The notes: generated from the sequence alone by a model not told the origin. A stretch of DNA of 58,827 nt from Bifidobacterium sp. (GCA_022640915.1 JALCCT010000010.1:1-58827), one strand, 5' to 3'; shown: positions 30,529 to 39,837, numbered from the stretch's first letter. Program-made: numbers and translations.

Positions 30529-32189
30529 TGCAACGGCTCCTGTGGATATTGCACCCCTTGCTGGAGCCGCGCAGAATCTGCGTGCGGCTGCGCAGCCGCA
30601 CGCAACGACACGATACGGCCACCGGACACTGCGTTGATGCGCGACCACTGCTGCGGGTCGGCGTCCAGCACCGAATCTTTGGTCTCGGCGTATTCCTCTT
30701 CAACGGCTGCGGCCAACAGCCCTGCATCAAGCCGGACATCCACCTTGGCAACAATGGATTGCTTGACCGCCCGCGTCTTCGCGCGATCCACGATATTACG
30801 CAGCATAGCTCCCGACGCCACATCCGCCAGATACAGCGCGGTCCATCGGCCCTGCTCATCGCATAGATCGGCGATATGGCGGCGTTCCTGCCGCGCATAC
30901 ATGTCACCAACGAGATCTGCGGCGAGCGTATCCGCGTCCTTGGCCGGATCCAACGGCAGGTCGTCGCTCAGATAGTGCAGCACGATCTGCTTGGCCTGTA
31001 CGATACCGGGCCGGTCGATGCGGATCTTGACATCGAGGCGGCCGGGCCGCAGTACCGCGGGGTCGATCATATCCACACGATTCGAGGCACCGATGACGAC
31101 GACATTGTCGAGTCGCTCCACACCGTCAAGTTCCGCCAGGAACTGTGGCACGATCGTCGTCTCCACGTCGCTGGAGACTCCGCTGCCACGTGTGCGCAGC
31201 AACGAATCCATCTCATCGATGAACACGATGACTGGTCTGCCCGAGCCGGCCCGCTCGCGGGCTCTCGTGAAGATCATGCGGATAAGCCGCTCGGATTCGC
31301 CGACGTATTTGTTGAGCAGCTCAGGGCCTTTGACCGAGAGGAACACACCCGAGCCGTTGCCCGCGCCTTCGGCCAGCGCATGTGCCACGGCCTTAGCAAT
31401 CAGCGTCTTGCCATTGCCGGGAGGACCATACAGCAACACGCCCTTGGGCGGGTTGAGATCGTAGCGCTCGAAGAGCTCACGGTGCATAAAAGGCAGTTGC
31501 ACCGCATCGCGGATGCGTTCAATCTGCTCGTCAAGGCCGCCGATGTCTGCGAATGTGACATCGGGCGTCTCTTCGAGCACAAGATCGGCCGTATCTTCGT
31601 TGGGCAGCAGCTCGAGCGCAAGCCGCTGCGCAGGATCGACGATCACGCAATCCCCAGGAGACAGACGTTCATGAACCAGCGCCGAAGCTCGTCGTAGGGT
31701 CGCATCGTTGCCTGAGCCGTCAGCGACCATCAACCGGTCGTCGCCGAGGAGCCGCACGACGCGGCGCACCATGCCGCAAGCATCGACGCCGCGCTGCTCG
31801 ACGAGCACCATGTTCTCGTTGAGCAGCACCGTGCAGCCAGGCGCGAGCCTGGAAACATTGACATTCGCCATAACTGGAACGATCAGCCGCCGCTGCCCCA
31901 CAAGAACCTCAGCGCCGGCGTGACGCACGCCCTGCGCATCGGTATGCGACGAGTCGATGCGAATCATCGTGGCGAAGCTCAGCGGCGGCTGGGCAAGCTG
32001 AGCAAGCTGCGCCTTCGCCTTGCTCAGCTCCTTGCCGGCCCGTTTGAGCGCAGCGGCGAGCGCGTGGTTTTTGGCCGCAAGGCGGTCGACATCCGCCACT
32101 GAAACCTCATCTGCCGGCCTCACCTCACCGAGCACGGATTCTTGCGAATACCCCGCCACATTGCTGAGACTATGCTCGCTGTGCGTCAC
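30525..32189 (-). CDS. arc: proteasome-associated-type AAA+ ATPase ARC (Mpa-like)
   Basis: The 554-residue hexameric unfoldase recognises Pup through an N-terminal coiled coil (about 32-68), followed by OB domains (about 75-195), and an AAA+ module with Walker A GPPGNGKT (255-262), Walker B VIVFIDEMD (320-328) and RPGR (381-384). The C-terminus reads QYPQEPLQ and lacks the GQYL tail that docks Mpa/ARC on the 20S proteasome. No prcA or prcB lies in the cluster, so the protein may work without a proteasome, as described for Corynebacterium ARC. It is the first gene of the operon and overlaps dop by ATGA. Confidence 0.95.
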   Translation of the reverse strand: MTHSEHSLSNVAGYSQESVLGEVRPADEVSVADVDRLAAKNHALAAALKRAGKELSKAKAQLAQLAQPPLSFATMIRIDSSHTDAQGVRHAGAEVLVGQRRLIVPVMANVNVSRLAPGCTVLLNENMVLVEQRGVDACGMVRRVVRLLGDDRLMVADGSGNDATLRRASALVHERLSPGDCVIVDPAQRLALELLPNEDTADLVLEETPDVTFADIGGLDEQIERIRDAVQLPFMHRELFERYDLNPPKGVLLYGPPGNGKTLIAKAVAHALAEGAGNGSGVFLSVKGPELLNKYVGESERLIRMIFTRARERAGSGRPVIVFIDEMDSLLRTRGSGVSSDVETTIVPQFLAELDGVERLDNVVVIGASNRVDMIDPAVLRPGRLDVKIRIDRPGIVQAKQIVLHYLSDDLPLDPAKDADTLAADLVGDMYARQERRHIADLCDEQGRWTALYLADVASGAMLRNIVDRAKTRAVKQSIVAKVDVRLDAGLLAAAVEEEYAETKDSVLDADPQQWSRINAVSGGRIVSLRAAAQPHADSARLQQGVQYPQEPLQ

Positions 32190-32228
32190 TGTCGCTCCCT
32201 TGTTTCTTTTTCACCCAGTACTCCGGGC

Positions 32229-32915
32229 TCAATGCCTCATGTTCACCACCAGATTACGCACCCATCGCGCAAGAAGGAAAGCAATGATCGCGATAAGCAG
32301 CACGATGACGACATCTTCCATCGCCCCCAGCACTCCCAGTATCGAGCACCACTGGTCACCGAGCAGAAAACCTGCCGTCACCAGCACCGTGTTCCACGTC
32401 GCCGAGCCCAGCAACGTCCAGCCGGTGAAATGCAGGAAGTTCATGCGATTGAAGCCAGCAGGGATTGAGATCAGCGAGCGCACAACCGGGATGACCCGGC
32501 CAAGGAGCACTGACCATGTGCCGTAGCGCGTGAACCAGCCGTCGGCCTTGTCGATGTCTGCCCGCGACACGCCGGGAATCGCATCGGCCGCGCGATGGAT
32601 GCGCTCCAATCCGATCAGGCGCGCGATGCCATACAGCGCCCAGGCGCCGAGCACCGACCCAGCGCTGGACCATGCAATCGCCTCCGGCAAGCTCATCGAG
32701 CCACGCGCCGCCGTGAAACCCGCCAATGGCAGGATCACTTCGCTGGGAATCGGGGGGAATATGGATTCTAACGCGATGGCCAGGGCCACGCCGATGCCAC
32801 CGATCGCGTCCATAAGCGAGACCAGCCAGCCGGTCAGCGCACCGATCAGGCCGTCGGAGGCCGTAGGACATGACGGAATCGCGCTTGCGAGAGTCGTTAT
32901 ATGCATGAGAGCCAT
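32229..32915 (-). CDS. DedA-family (VTT-domain) membrane protein
   Basis: This 228-residue integral membrane protein with about five helices has the DedA/VTT signature: FPPIPSEVILPLAGF near the N-terminus, then GRVIPVVRSLISIPAGFNRM in the conserved re-entrant loop. DedA proteins support lipid flipping, membrane potential and envelope homeostasis. Two in-frame Met starts (32915, 32906) are both plausible. It is divergent from serB with about 30 bases between the start codons, so the two promoters must overlap. Confidence 0.93.
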   Translation of the reverse strand: MALMHITTLASAIPSCPTASDGLIGALTGWLVSLMDAIGGIGVALAIALESIFPPIPSEVILPLAGFTAARGSMSLPEAIAWSSAGSVLGAWALYGIARLIGLERIHRAADAIPGVSRADIDKADGWFTRYGTWSVLLGRVIPVVRSLISIPAGFNRMNFLHFTGWTLLGSATWNTVLVTAGFLLGDQWCSILGVLGAMEDVVIVLLIAIIAFLLARWVRNLVVNMRH

Positions 32916-32944
32916 TGTCCCAGTGATTCCGCAGAATCAGGGGC

Positions 32945-33679
32945 ATGCATACGCAAACTTCGCAAGCCTTTGACAAGCCGGACCATGCAAGGCCCTGTCA
33001 GACAGAGGCCGATCCTACGCAGCCGCGCCCAGCTAGGCCAAATCTCAAAGAACCTGGGCTACTCGTCATGGATGTGGACGCGACGCTGATCAACGAGGAG
33101 ACCATCGATCTGCTTGGTGCGCTGGCCGGCGTCGGGGACGATATGGCCGCCATCACCGCCCGCACGATGGCAGGTGAGCTTGATTTCGCGCAATCGCTGC
33201 GCCGCCGCGTCGCGCTGCTCGAGGGCTTAGACGCTTCAGCGCTCGACAAAGCCTTCCACAGCTCACATTTCACCACCGGCGCGTTCGAACTCATCGATGC
33301 ACTGCACCGATGTGGCTGGAAGGTGGGGGCGGTCTCTGGCGGTTTCCATGAGACCGTCGACAGGCTGGCATCCGCGGCGCACCTCGATCATTGGCTCGCC
33401 AACCGGCTCGAAGCGCATAATGCAACGCTCACCGGGAAGCTTGCCGGCAGCATTGTGACCAAAGACACTAAAGCCGATGCGCTGCGGATCTGGGCCGCCT
33501 CCGATGGCATCTCATTAGACCATACGGTGGCAGTGGGCGACGGCGCGAATGATATTCCTATGCTTGAGCAGGCAGCGCTGGGCATAGCGTTTTGCGCCAA
33601 ACCGGCAGTGCGCCAACGGGCCGATGCCTGCATCGATACCCGCGATCTGCGGCTAGTGCTCGACCTGCTGAAAGACTAA
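32945..33679 (+). CDS. serB: phosphoserine phosphatase
   Basis: SerB performs the last step of L-serine synthesis, dephosphorylating phosphoserine. The 244-residue HAD enzyme has motif I LLVMDVDATLIN (DxDxT), the SerB cap helix with EETIDLLGALAGVGD, motif II VSGGFHE, motif III Lys in KADALRIWAA and motif IV VGDGANDIPML. The N-terminal 35 residues are non-conserved; the ATG at 32945 has a CAGGGG site. It is followed by a terminator shared with fmt. Confidence 0.93.
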   Translation: MHTQTSQAFDKPDHARPCQTEADPTQPRPARPNLKEPGLLVMDVDATLINEETIDLLGALAGVGDDMAAITARTMAGELDFAQSLRRRVALLEGLDASALDKAFHSSHFTTGAFELIDALHRCGWKVGAVSGGFHETVDRLASAAHLDHWLANRLEAHNATLTGKLAGSIVTKDTKADALRIWAASDGISLDHTVAVGDGANDIPMLEQAALGIAFCAKPAVRQRADACIDTRDLRLVLDLLKD

Positions 33680-33686
33680 CAGCCAG

Positions 33687-33727
33687 CTGACGCCATGTCG
33701 CCGATCTGAACGGCGACATGGCGTCAG
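33687..33727. terminator. serB/fmt bidirectional terminator
   Basis: Perfect 16-bp arms (CTGACGCCATGTCGCC at 33687-33702 and its complement at 33712-33727) flank a 9-base loop between two converging genes. Confidence 0.85.
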
Positions 33728-33739
33728 TGAGTCTGTGTT

Positions 33740-34777
33740 TCAACGGCAATGCGCAGCAGTCGACAATCGCGCCCCGCGTGCCCAGTCCGCCGCAGGCATG
33801 GCTTTCTTGCCCTGAGCCTTGACCCGCAGCAGCTCGATTGGATCGGACGACGTGCCTACCCATACTTGGGATTTGCCGACAAAGAGTTTCCCTGGCGTCA
33901 GCCCTTGAGGGATATCGCCATGCCCGGGTTTATCGGAGGAACGGGCCTCGTCAGCACCACCGTTGTTATTGTCAGCACCACCGTCTTCGGCCACACGCGC
34001 CCCAAGCACATGCAGCATGACAGCCGGGTTCTCTTCGCTCTCCTCGCCCGCCTCGGCCAGCACCTGGCACCAGGCACCGGGGTTCGGAGTGCAGGCGCGA
34101 ATCTGACGCTCGACCGCGAACGCCGGCACATCGAAGCGGATATGGGCGTCTTGCGTACGAATCTTCTCGGCTATCTCATAAGCTCCCAGCGGCTGCTCCA
34201 CCGGCTGGATCTGGCCATCGGCCATGGCTTGCAGCGTGGCGGAGAGCAGGCGCGCGCCGTCATCGGCCAAACGGCCCAACAGCTCACCAGCTGTCTCACG
34301 CGCACCGATTTCAGTGGTGGATTGCGCAAGAATTGGGCCAGAATCCATACCTCGCGTGATACGGAAAACGGTAGCTCCGGTCAGTGTGTCACCCGCCCAA
34401 ATCGCGCGCTGGACGGGAGCCGCGCCCCGCCATTGCGGCAGCAAAGAGAAATGCAGGTTATACCAGCCCATGGGCAGGGCGTCGAGTACGGACTCTTTGA
34501 GGATCTTGCCATAGGCGACGACCGCCGCAGCCTCAGCTCCCGTCGCCAGCAGTTCGTCGATAAAAGCCGGTTCGCCTGGATCTCCCTCGAGCACCGGCAA
34601 GCCGAGCTCGAGCGCCGCGCGCTTGACAGGGCTGGGCTCCAGACGCCGTCCGCGGCCTTGCGGCGCATCTGGCCTAGTCAGCACTGCGACGACGTCGAAA
34701 TGCTCAGAGTCCTGCGCCAGCACACGCAGCGCCGGCACTGCAACCTCAGGTGTTCCCGCAAACAACAGTCGTACCAT
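33740..34777 (-). CDS. fmt: methionyl-tRNA formyltransferase
   Basis: Fmt formylates initiator Met-tRNA with 10-formyl-tetrahydrofolate. The 345-residue protein starts MVRLLFAGTPEVAVPALR and has YNLHFSLLPQWRGAAPVQRA (the SLLP folate/catalytic motif), then TGATVFRITRGMDSGPILAQ. The C-terminal tRNA-binding domain carries an Asp/Gly-rich insert (about 270-290). The ATG at 34777 is preferred over an upstream TTG. It is the last gene of the priA-HAD-fmt run, fitting the actinobacterial priA-fmt neighbourhood. Confidence 0.95.
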   Translation of the reverse strand: MVRLLFAGTPEVAVPALRVLAQDSEHFDVVAVLTRPDAPQGRGRRLEPSPVKRAALELGLPVLEGDPGEPAFIDELLATGAEAAAVVAYGKILKESVLDALPMGWYNLHFSLLPQWRGAAPVQRAIWAGDTLTGATVFRITRGMDSGPILAQSTTEIGARETAGELLGRLADDGARLLSATLQAMADGQIQPVEQPLGAYEIAEKIRTQDAHIRFDVPAFAVERQIRACTPNPGAWCQVLAEAGEESEENPAVMLHVLGARVAEDGGADNNNGGADEARSSDKPGHGDIPQGLTPGKLFVGKSQVWVGTSSDPIELLRVKAQGKKAMPAADWARGARLSTAAHCR

Positions 34778-34973
34778 CAATGGCCTCGTTTCCTACTGCT
34801 TCTTCCAATCCGTTTCGCCTCGTCACAGGCACCAGCTGCCGCAGCAAAGCCGCCGCATAGGCATAGAGCAACATACCCGCAGTCCCATACACACGCCGAC
34901 TTTAGCGCACAGACGTTGCGTTCGCCTATAACAGCCGCCCCATCGCCATCTGCGATGCCGACCTGATCATGGC

Positions 34974-35687
34974 TTACTGCACTGATCGCACCGGCGCAAT
35001 GCCGATGCCCAGAGCGATCAGCGCCGCGCGTAGCCGTTGAGGGTCAGAGAATCGGATGCCGCGCAGGCCTGCATTGTTGGCGCCGAGGATATTCATGGCT
35101 TTGTCGTCAATAAACACGCTGGTGCGTGCTTCGATGCCGAAGCGGCGCAGGGCGAGTTCGTAGATGTCACGATCAGGTTTGCGCATCTCGACGAAACCGG
35201 AGACGACCGCGTCATCGAGCTGATGCAGGATGTCACAGTGCTCCTGCGCTATGCCGAAGGTATCGCGTTGCCAGTTGGACAGTCCCCAAACGCCGATGCC
35301 GGCGTCTTTCAGATCGTTGATCAGCATACGCGCTCCAGGCACCGTACCGATCAGCGAATCCTCGAAATGCTCGAGGTAATAGCGCATGACGCCAATCCAG
35401 GTCTCGCCGTGCGCCTCGCGCATCATCGCGATGCCATCATCCAACGAGCCGCCGCCGTCCATCAGATCGTTTGCGTCGTAGAAGCCCGAGACGCTGTTGT
35501 CGAGGAAACGTTCGATGGTATCACGCTCGTAGCGTGGCACAAGAGCTGCGGCAGGATCCCAGAACAGCAGTACGTTGCCAAAGTCGAAGATCACGTCTGT
35601 CACCGGCATTCCCTGGGCGTTGGAGGCTTGCGCATTCGCCTGAACCGTGTCGTATGGCATATCGGGGTCACCCGGCCATCCTCGCAT
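34974..35687 (-). CDS. HAD-superfamily hydrolase (YihX-like)
   Basis: The 237-residue HAD-IA hydrolase has motif I DVIFDFGNVLLFWD, in which the second acidic residue is Gly-Asn (DFGN), as in YihX-type sugar phosphatases; motif II is GLSNWQRDTF, with Lys in EMRKPDRDIY and motif IV SVFIDDKAMNI. It probably dephosphorylates a sugar phosphate, but the substrate is unknown. AAGGAG six bases before ATG 35687 fixes the start; several upstream in-frame Met codons lack such a site. It is placed between priA and fmt. Confidence 0.88.
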   Translation of the reverse strand: MRGWPGDPDMPYDTVQANAQASNAQGMPVTDVIFDFGNVLLFWDPAAALVPRYERDTIERFLDNSVSGFYDANDLMDGGGSLDDGIAMMREAHGETWIGVMRYYLEHFEDSLIGTVPGARMLINDLKDAGIGVWGLSNWQRDTFGIAQEHCDILHQLDDAVVSGFVEMRKPDRDIYELALRRFGIEARTSVFIDDKAMNILGANNAGLRGIRFSDPQRLRAALIALGIGIAPVRSVQ

Positions 35688-35847
35688 ATCGTTCTCCTTA
35701 TGGTCGTTCATATGGTAGCGTACACGTCCATCACCGTGCATCCACGCAACAGCGGGCGTGGGCGCCGACATCGATTATTCTATGGTTTCACGCCGTGCAG
35801 ACCGGCCATACTGTGCAAATCAATCACGCAGACAAGCTGCATGGCCA

Positions 35848-38202
35848 CTAGAGCAGATCTTTGGGGTCGAGCTGGAAGCGCAGCTCCCCCGGTTCACGCG
35901 CGGCGACGTGGCGGGCGACCTCGTCGCGCAGATTCCGGGCGAGCCATTCACGCTGAACTGGATCTACCCTGACAATGGCTTTGACACGGTCACGTGTGGC
36001 CTCGAACTCGCGTGCATCCATGGTCTTCGGTGGGCAGATCGGCACCGGACCGAGGACTGCGGGCAAGTCGCCGTCCTTCTCACCGTTTGCCGATCCGATC
36101 ACGGCACGCGCGCCGCCCGGCGTCATTCCCAGATGGCCTAGCAAGCCAGTCACGGCATCACGACGTCCCCACACGCAGGCGCACGACAGCACTGGCGGCA
36201 ATCCGGTCTGCTCACGCTCGTCGATTTCACGTGCAGCCAGCAACGTGGAATCCCACAGCACCAGGGATTGCGCCAGAGCCGGGTCACTTTCGCCAATGAG
36301 GAATGCCTGACCTCCCCTTGCTCGCGGCGCACACAACGATACCGCCTTCATCCAAGCGTTCAATGCGTCCACACGTGCGTCCACGCCAAGCGCGTACAGA
36401 CTTGTCCACGCGTCGAGAATCGCGACAGCACTGTATTCGCCATCAGCACCGGTCTGACCATCAGCACCGTCTTCAAGGCGCACCCGGGGTTCCGCGCCCG
36501 GGGTAGCAACCACCAGCATCGATCGGCAGGGGATTTGCTCGACGAGGCCTCCAGGCTGGCTAGGGCTGGAGACCACCATCGGCACTCCTCGAAAGAGTCC
36601 TTGCAATTCGGCGGCCGTGCCTGCGGCACCGACATGCACAACCCGCATCCGCTCGCCGCTGCACTGCGGGCAATGCCAATTTGCCGCAGCCGCACCGCAC
36701 CATCGGCACCGGGGCGTGCCGTCGCGTCCGCGCATCAGCGGCCCCATGCATTTGAAGCAGCGGGCCTGGCGCTTGCATCGGGCGCAGCTCAACGCCTCGC
36801 CGACCCCCTCACGCGGGATAGAGAGCAGCACCGGACCACGCTCCAGCGCCTCTCCCAACGCACGTACGGCACTATGTGGCACGCGCGAGCCAATGGTCGG
36901 GTCAGCTAGGCGCGTGAGCTCCTCGCGATTAAGCCAGCGCACCCATGGAGCCATATCCTTGACGACAGCAGACAACGGACGAATCTCGCGGCTTGGCCCA
37001 CTGACGGCGGTTTGGACCCGGCAGCGTCCAAGCGCTCGGTGTTGTTGTTCGCCGCCACTGCGTTTGTCCTTATGCGCAGGCGCATCCACGCCTGAATGTC
37101 GATGATCCGGCCCGCAAGCCTCCCATTGACTGATGGCGCTGCGTGCATTGGCCATCGCTACGAACACACCCTGATGGGCTTTGGCGCGCAGCCGCATTAC
37201 GCCGCGCGCATTGGCGTACGGCATCATGCCGTCGGCGTTCTGATAAGCAGCGTCTTCGACAATAGCGAACAGGGCAGGGCCTGTAACCGGCGCATACGCG
37301 GCAGCTCGCGTGCCGATCACACAGCGCACAGCCCCGCTCGCCGCAGCCACGTACGCACGGTAGCGCTCAACCGGCGGCAGCGCAGCACTCAGCACAATGA
37401 AATCGCCCCGATACGCCCCATGCACCGGCCTGCCAGCATCGAAGGGCTTGAGCCCCATGACCTGCAACGCCCGCGCGACGTCTCGCGTTTCACGTATGCC
37501 GGGAAGAGCTAGTACGGCGGCTTTGCCTGCGTTGAGCGCACCCGCCGCTATCGTCGCCAGGTCACGCGCCCACACGCATGCTCCGGGCAGCATATCCATG
37601 ACAAATGATGCCGATCCACGCCCTTCAAGCGCGTTAAGAAGATTCGTGGCCTCACCGTATTCACGGCGCAATCGACCGGCTCCGGCGTCGTACGTCCGTC
37701 TCAGCTCGGGCAAGTCATAGTGGCTCATACCTTGTATTGCATAACCAACGCTGGGGGTCTGGCGTTCTCTATCGACGCGGGCAACCCGCGCCGGAACGGC
37801 CACGCGTATGATGTTGGCCCGTGTGCCGCCGTAGGCATCCGCTATTAACGCGATATCGCGGCGCATCTCCTCCCCCACCAAGGATCCGGGCGTAAGCACC
37901 CGTTCGAGGTAACGCAGCGCGGACTTCGGAACGCCCGAATTTGAGTTCCGATTCCAGATGACGCCGTTAACCCGTTGGCCGCCGAAACGCACACGCACCA
38001 TCGCGCCTGGAACTGCGTCATCGGATTGACTTTCGTCCACCATATAGTCGAAGGTCTGCCCCAAATGGGTTGCCTGCACGTCGAGCACGACTTGGGCGAT
38101 GGGCAGGTCAGGTGCCGGAACACGGGCCGAAGGCGCACGCTTGCGGCGCTTTCGGGGCGCAAGCCCGTCAAGCGCCGGTTGCTCGGCACGCCATTCGCTC
38201 AT
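35848..38202 (-). CDS. priA: PriA-family primosomal protein N', helicase-inactive form
   Basis: The 784-residue PriA homologue has an N-terminal DNA-binding domain (VVLDVQATHLGQTFDY, MVRVRFGGQRVNGVIW) and paired zinc-binding motifs (CARCKRQARCFKCMG, CRWCGAAAANWHCPQC). The Walker A GSGKT is missing: its place holds LATIAAGALNAGK, and the DEEH box reads VEDAAYQN. Actinobacterial PriA proteins are commonly annotated as probably lacking helicase activity, so this is a family trait. It probably still loads the primosome at stalled forks through DNA and protein binding. Gene order with fmt matches other actinobacteria. Confidence 0.9.
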   Translation of the reverse strand: MSEWRAEQPALDGLAPRKRRKRAPSARVPAPDLPIAQVVLDVQATHLGQTFDYMVDESQSDDAVPGAMVRVRFGGQRVNGVIWNRNSNSGVPKSALRYLERVLTPGSLVGEEMRRDIALIADAYGGTRANIIRVAVPARVARVDRERQTPSVGYAIQGMSHYDLPELRRTYDAGAGRLRREYGEATNLLNALEGRGSASFVMDMLPGACVWARDLATIAAGALNAGKAAVLALPGIRETRDVARALQVMGLKPFDAGRPVHGAYRGDFIVLSAALPPVERYRAYVAAASGAVRCVIGTRAAAYAPVTGPALFAIVEDAAYQNADGMMPYANARGVMRLRAKAHQGVFVAMANARSAISQWEACGPDHRHSGVDAPAHKDKRSGGEQQHRALGRCRVQTAVSGPSREIRPLSAVVKDMAPWVRWLNREELTRLADPTIGSRVPHSAVRALGEALERGPVLLSIPREGVGEALSCARCKRQARCFKCMGPLMRGRDGTPRCRWCGAAAANWHCPQCSGERMRVVHVGAAGTAAELQGLFRGVPMVVSSPSQPGGLVEQIPCRSMLVVATPGAEPRVRLEDGADGQTGADGEYSAVAILDAWTSLYALGVDARVDALNAWMKAVSLCAPRARGGQAFLIGESDPALAQSLVLWDSTLLAAREIDEREQTGLPPVLSCACVWGRRDAVTGLLGHLGMTPGGARAVIGSANGEKDGDLPAVLGPVPICPPKTMDAREFEATRDRVKAIVRVDPVQREWLARNLRDEVARHVAAREPGELRFQLDPKDLL

Positions 38203-38266
38203 AGCTATACAGGGTACGCCATCCGTTCTTCAGCGAAGCAGCACGGACGCGATCACACGATGGCGG

Positions 38267-39559
38267 TTACCGCTTTGCAGCCCGCATCCACCATGGGCGT
38301 AACGGGTACGTGTCAGTGCCGGCCGTGTCGGGTTTGACGCACAGGAACTGGTGGATCTGGATGTTGTTGAGTTCGAAATTCAATGCGCTTCCCGCGATGT
38401 ACAGTCCCCACAGCCGCGCCTTCGGCTCACCGACCATCGCGACAGCCTCGTGCCAATGCTCCTGCAGATTGTTGTTCCAACGGTGCAGGGTCAGCGCATA
38501 ATGCTGACGCAGATTCTCCTGATTGATGATCTCGAAGCCGGTGTCTTGGATCGCCGTTTCTATTTCGCCGGGTGACGCCAACTCGCCGTCAGGGAAGATA
38601 TAGCGGTCGATAAACTGCCCGGCGGTTTTGCCGTCGGTGGATTTGGTACGCGTAATCTGATGGTTGAGCAATATGCCGTTGGGCTTGAGCTTGTCCAGGA
38701 TCTCTTTGAAATATGACGGATAATGCCTAAATCCGACATGCTCCATCATGCCCAGCGAGCAGATCGCGTCGAAGTCTGTCTCAGGCACGTCCCGGTAGTC
38801 CATGAGCCGCACCTCGGCCAAATCTTCAAGATCTTCGCGCTTGATCCAGTCCTGTGCCCACTCGACCTGTTCTTGTGCCAGCGTGACACCAAGTACATGG
38901 ATGCCTCGCCTAGCGGCCATGATTTCCATCGAGCCCCAGCCGCAGCCGATATCGAGCATCCGGTCGCCTGCCTTGACGCCGAGTTTATCGAGCACCAAGT
39001 TGAGCTTGCGCTCCTCAGCCTGCTCAAGCGTATCGTCTGGCGTGTTGAATACAGCGCAGGTGTAGGTCATCGACGGTCCGAGGAAGAGCCGGTAGAACTC
39101 GTTTGACTGGTCGTAATGGTAGCTCACCGTGGCGGCGTCGCCGGCCTTAGTATGCGGTAGAAGGCCTTCGGTGATGCGCCGCAGCCTGCTCGGCCCCTCG
39201 ATCGCCGGGGCGGCAGGGCGTCTGACGCCGTGCTTGGCAATCGTGGCCAAGGCCTTGGCCAGCCCTATCGGGTGGGGCCGGTGCAGGCTTCCTTTGAGAG
39301 CGACCAACTGTTTGAACACCTCGTAGGGGTCGCCGGGAACGAGTTCGGGCGAGGCAATGTCGCCCTGCAGATAAGCGCGGGAAAGACCCAGATCATTGGG
39401 GTGATCGACCAAGTAATAAATAGCCCTTGAATTTTTGACGACCAGATGTAATGGCGCGTCGTCAGGTCCGAACTGCGAGCCGTCGAAGGCTCTGATGCTC
39501 ACCTGCCCGGTATCGTCCGCAAACAGCCCGATCATGTCTGCAACGGTCATATCCGACAT
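38267..39559 (-). CDS. cfa: cyclopropane-fatty-acyl-phospholipid synthase
   Basis: This enzyme methylenates unsaturated phospholipid acyl chains using S-adenosylmethionine. The 430-residue protein contains YDQSNEFYRLFLGPSMTYTC, the SAM-binding loop LDIGCGWGSMEIMAA, ITLAQEQ-type GVTLAQEQVEWAQ and the active-site HVGFRHYPSYF-type block MMEHVGFRHYPSYF. GGAGGA just before the ATG at 39559 supports the start. It follows metK on the same strand, so the SAM producer and a SAM consumer are neighbours; a 278-base repeat-rich spacer separates them. Confidence 0.95.
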   Translation of the reverse strand: MSDMTVADMIGLFADDTGQVSIRAFDGSQFGPDDAPLHLVVKNSRAIYYLVDHPNDLGLSRAYLQGDIASPELVPGDPYEVFKQLVALKGSLHRPHPIGLAKALATIAKHGVRRPAAPAIEGPSRLRRITEGLLPHTKAGDAATVSYHYDQSNEFYRLFLGPSMTYTCAVFNTPDDTLEQAEERKLNLVLDKLGVKAGDRMLDIGCGWGSMEIMAARRGIHVLGVTLAQEQVEWAQDWIKREDLEDLAEVRLMDYRDVPETDFDAICSLGMMEHVGFRHYPSYFKEILDKLKPNGILLNHQITRTKSTDGKTAGQFIDRYIFPDGELASPGEIETAIQDTGFEIINQENLRQHYALTLHRWNNNLQEHWHEAVAMVGEPKARLWGLYIAGSALNFELNNIQIHQFLCVKPDTAGTDTYPLRPWWMRAAKR

Positions 39560-39665
39560 TGCTCCTCCAATCGTGAAGATAACTCTGATTCAGCCTAGTT
39601 CTCTCATTCGCATCGTTAAGGCCGATTTCGCACTCGGTAAAGATTCAACGTATAGCAAGATACGA

Positions 39666-39831
39666 CTCACACTTTTTTGTGCGCGACTACAAAGTGTGAG
39701 TCAAACGAACAGGACATATGATAAATATTTGCCCTCACTATGGCGGAATATCAATGATCAGAGCAGTCAAAAAGCGAACGTGGCATGTTCGTTTGACTCA
39801 CACTTTTTCGATTACATGCAAAAAGTGTGAG
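39666..39831. repeat. four-copy CTCACACTTT repeat region between metK and cfa
   Basis: The 10-base word CTCACACTTT occurs at 39666-39675 and 39797-39806, and its complement AAAGTGTGAG at 39691-39700 and 39822-39831. Neighbouring copies form two hairpins. In addition a perfect 20-bp inverted repeat pairs 39691-39710 (AAAGTGTGAGTCAAACGAAC) with 39787-39806. The enclosed sequence is AT-rich compared with its surroundings. The right hairpin starts directly after the metK stop and may terminate its transcript. Confidence 0.85.
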
Positions 39832-39837
39832 CCGTTA

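Noticed and set aside
26072..32189. Hidden proteasome alpha or beta subunit within the Pup locus
   Set aside because: All space is occupied by arc, dop, the IMPase-like gene, pup and pafA; other-frame translations show no Thr-protease motif.
36268..36909. 213-codon plus-strand frame
   Set aside because: Antisense to priA, low-complexity, no domain.
39666..39831. CRISPR-like array
   Set aside because: The repeats are 10 bases, alternate in orientation and have unequal spacing; no cas genes are present.
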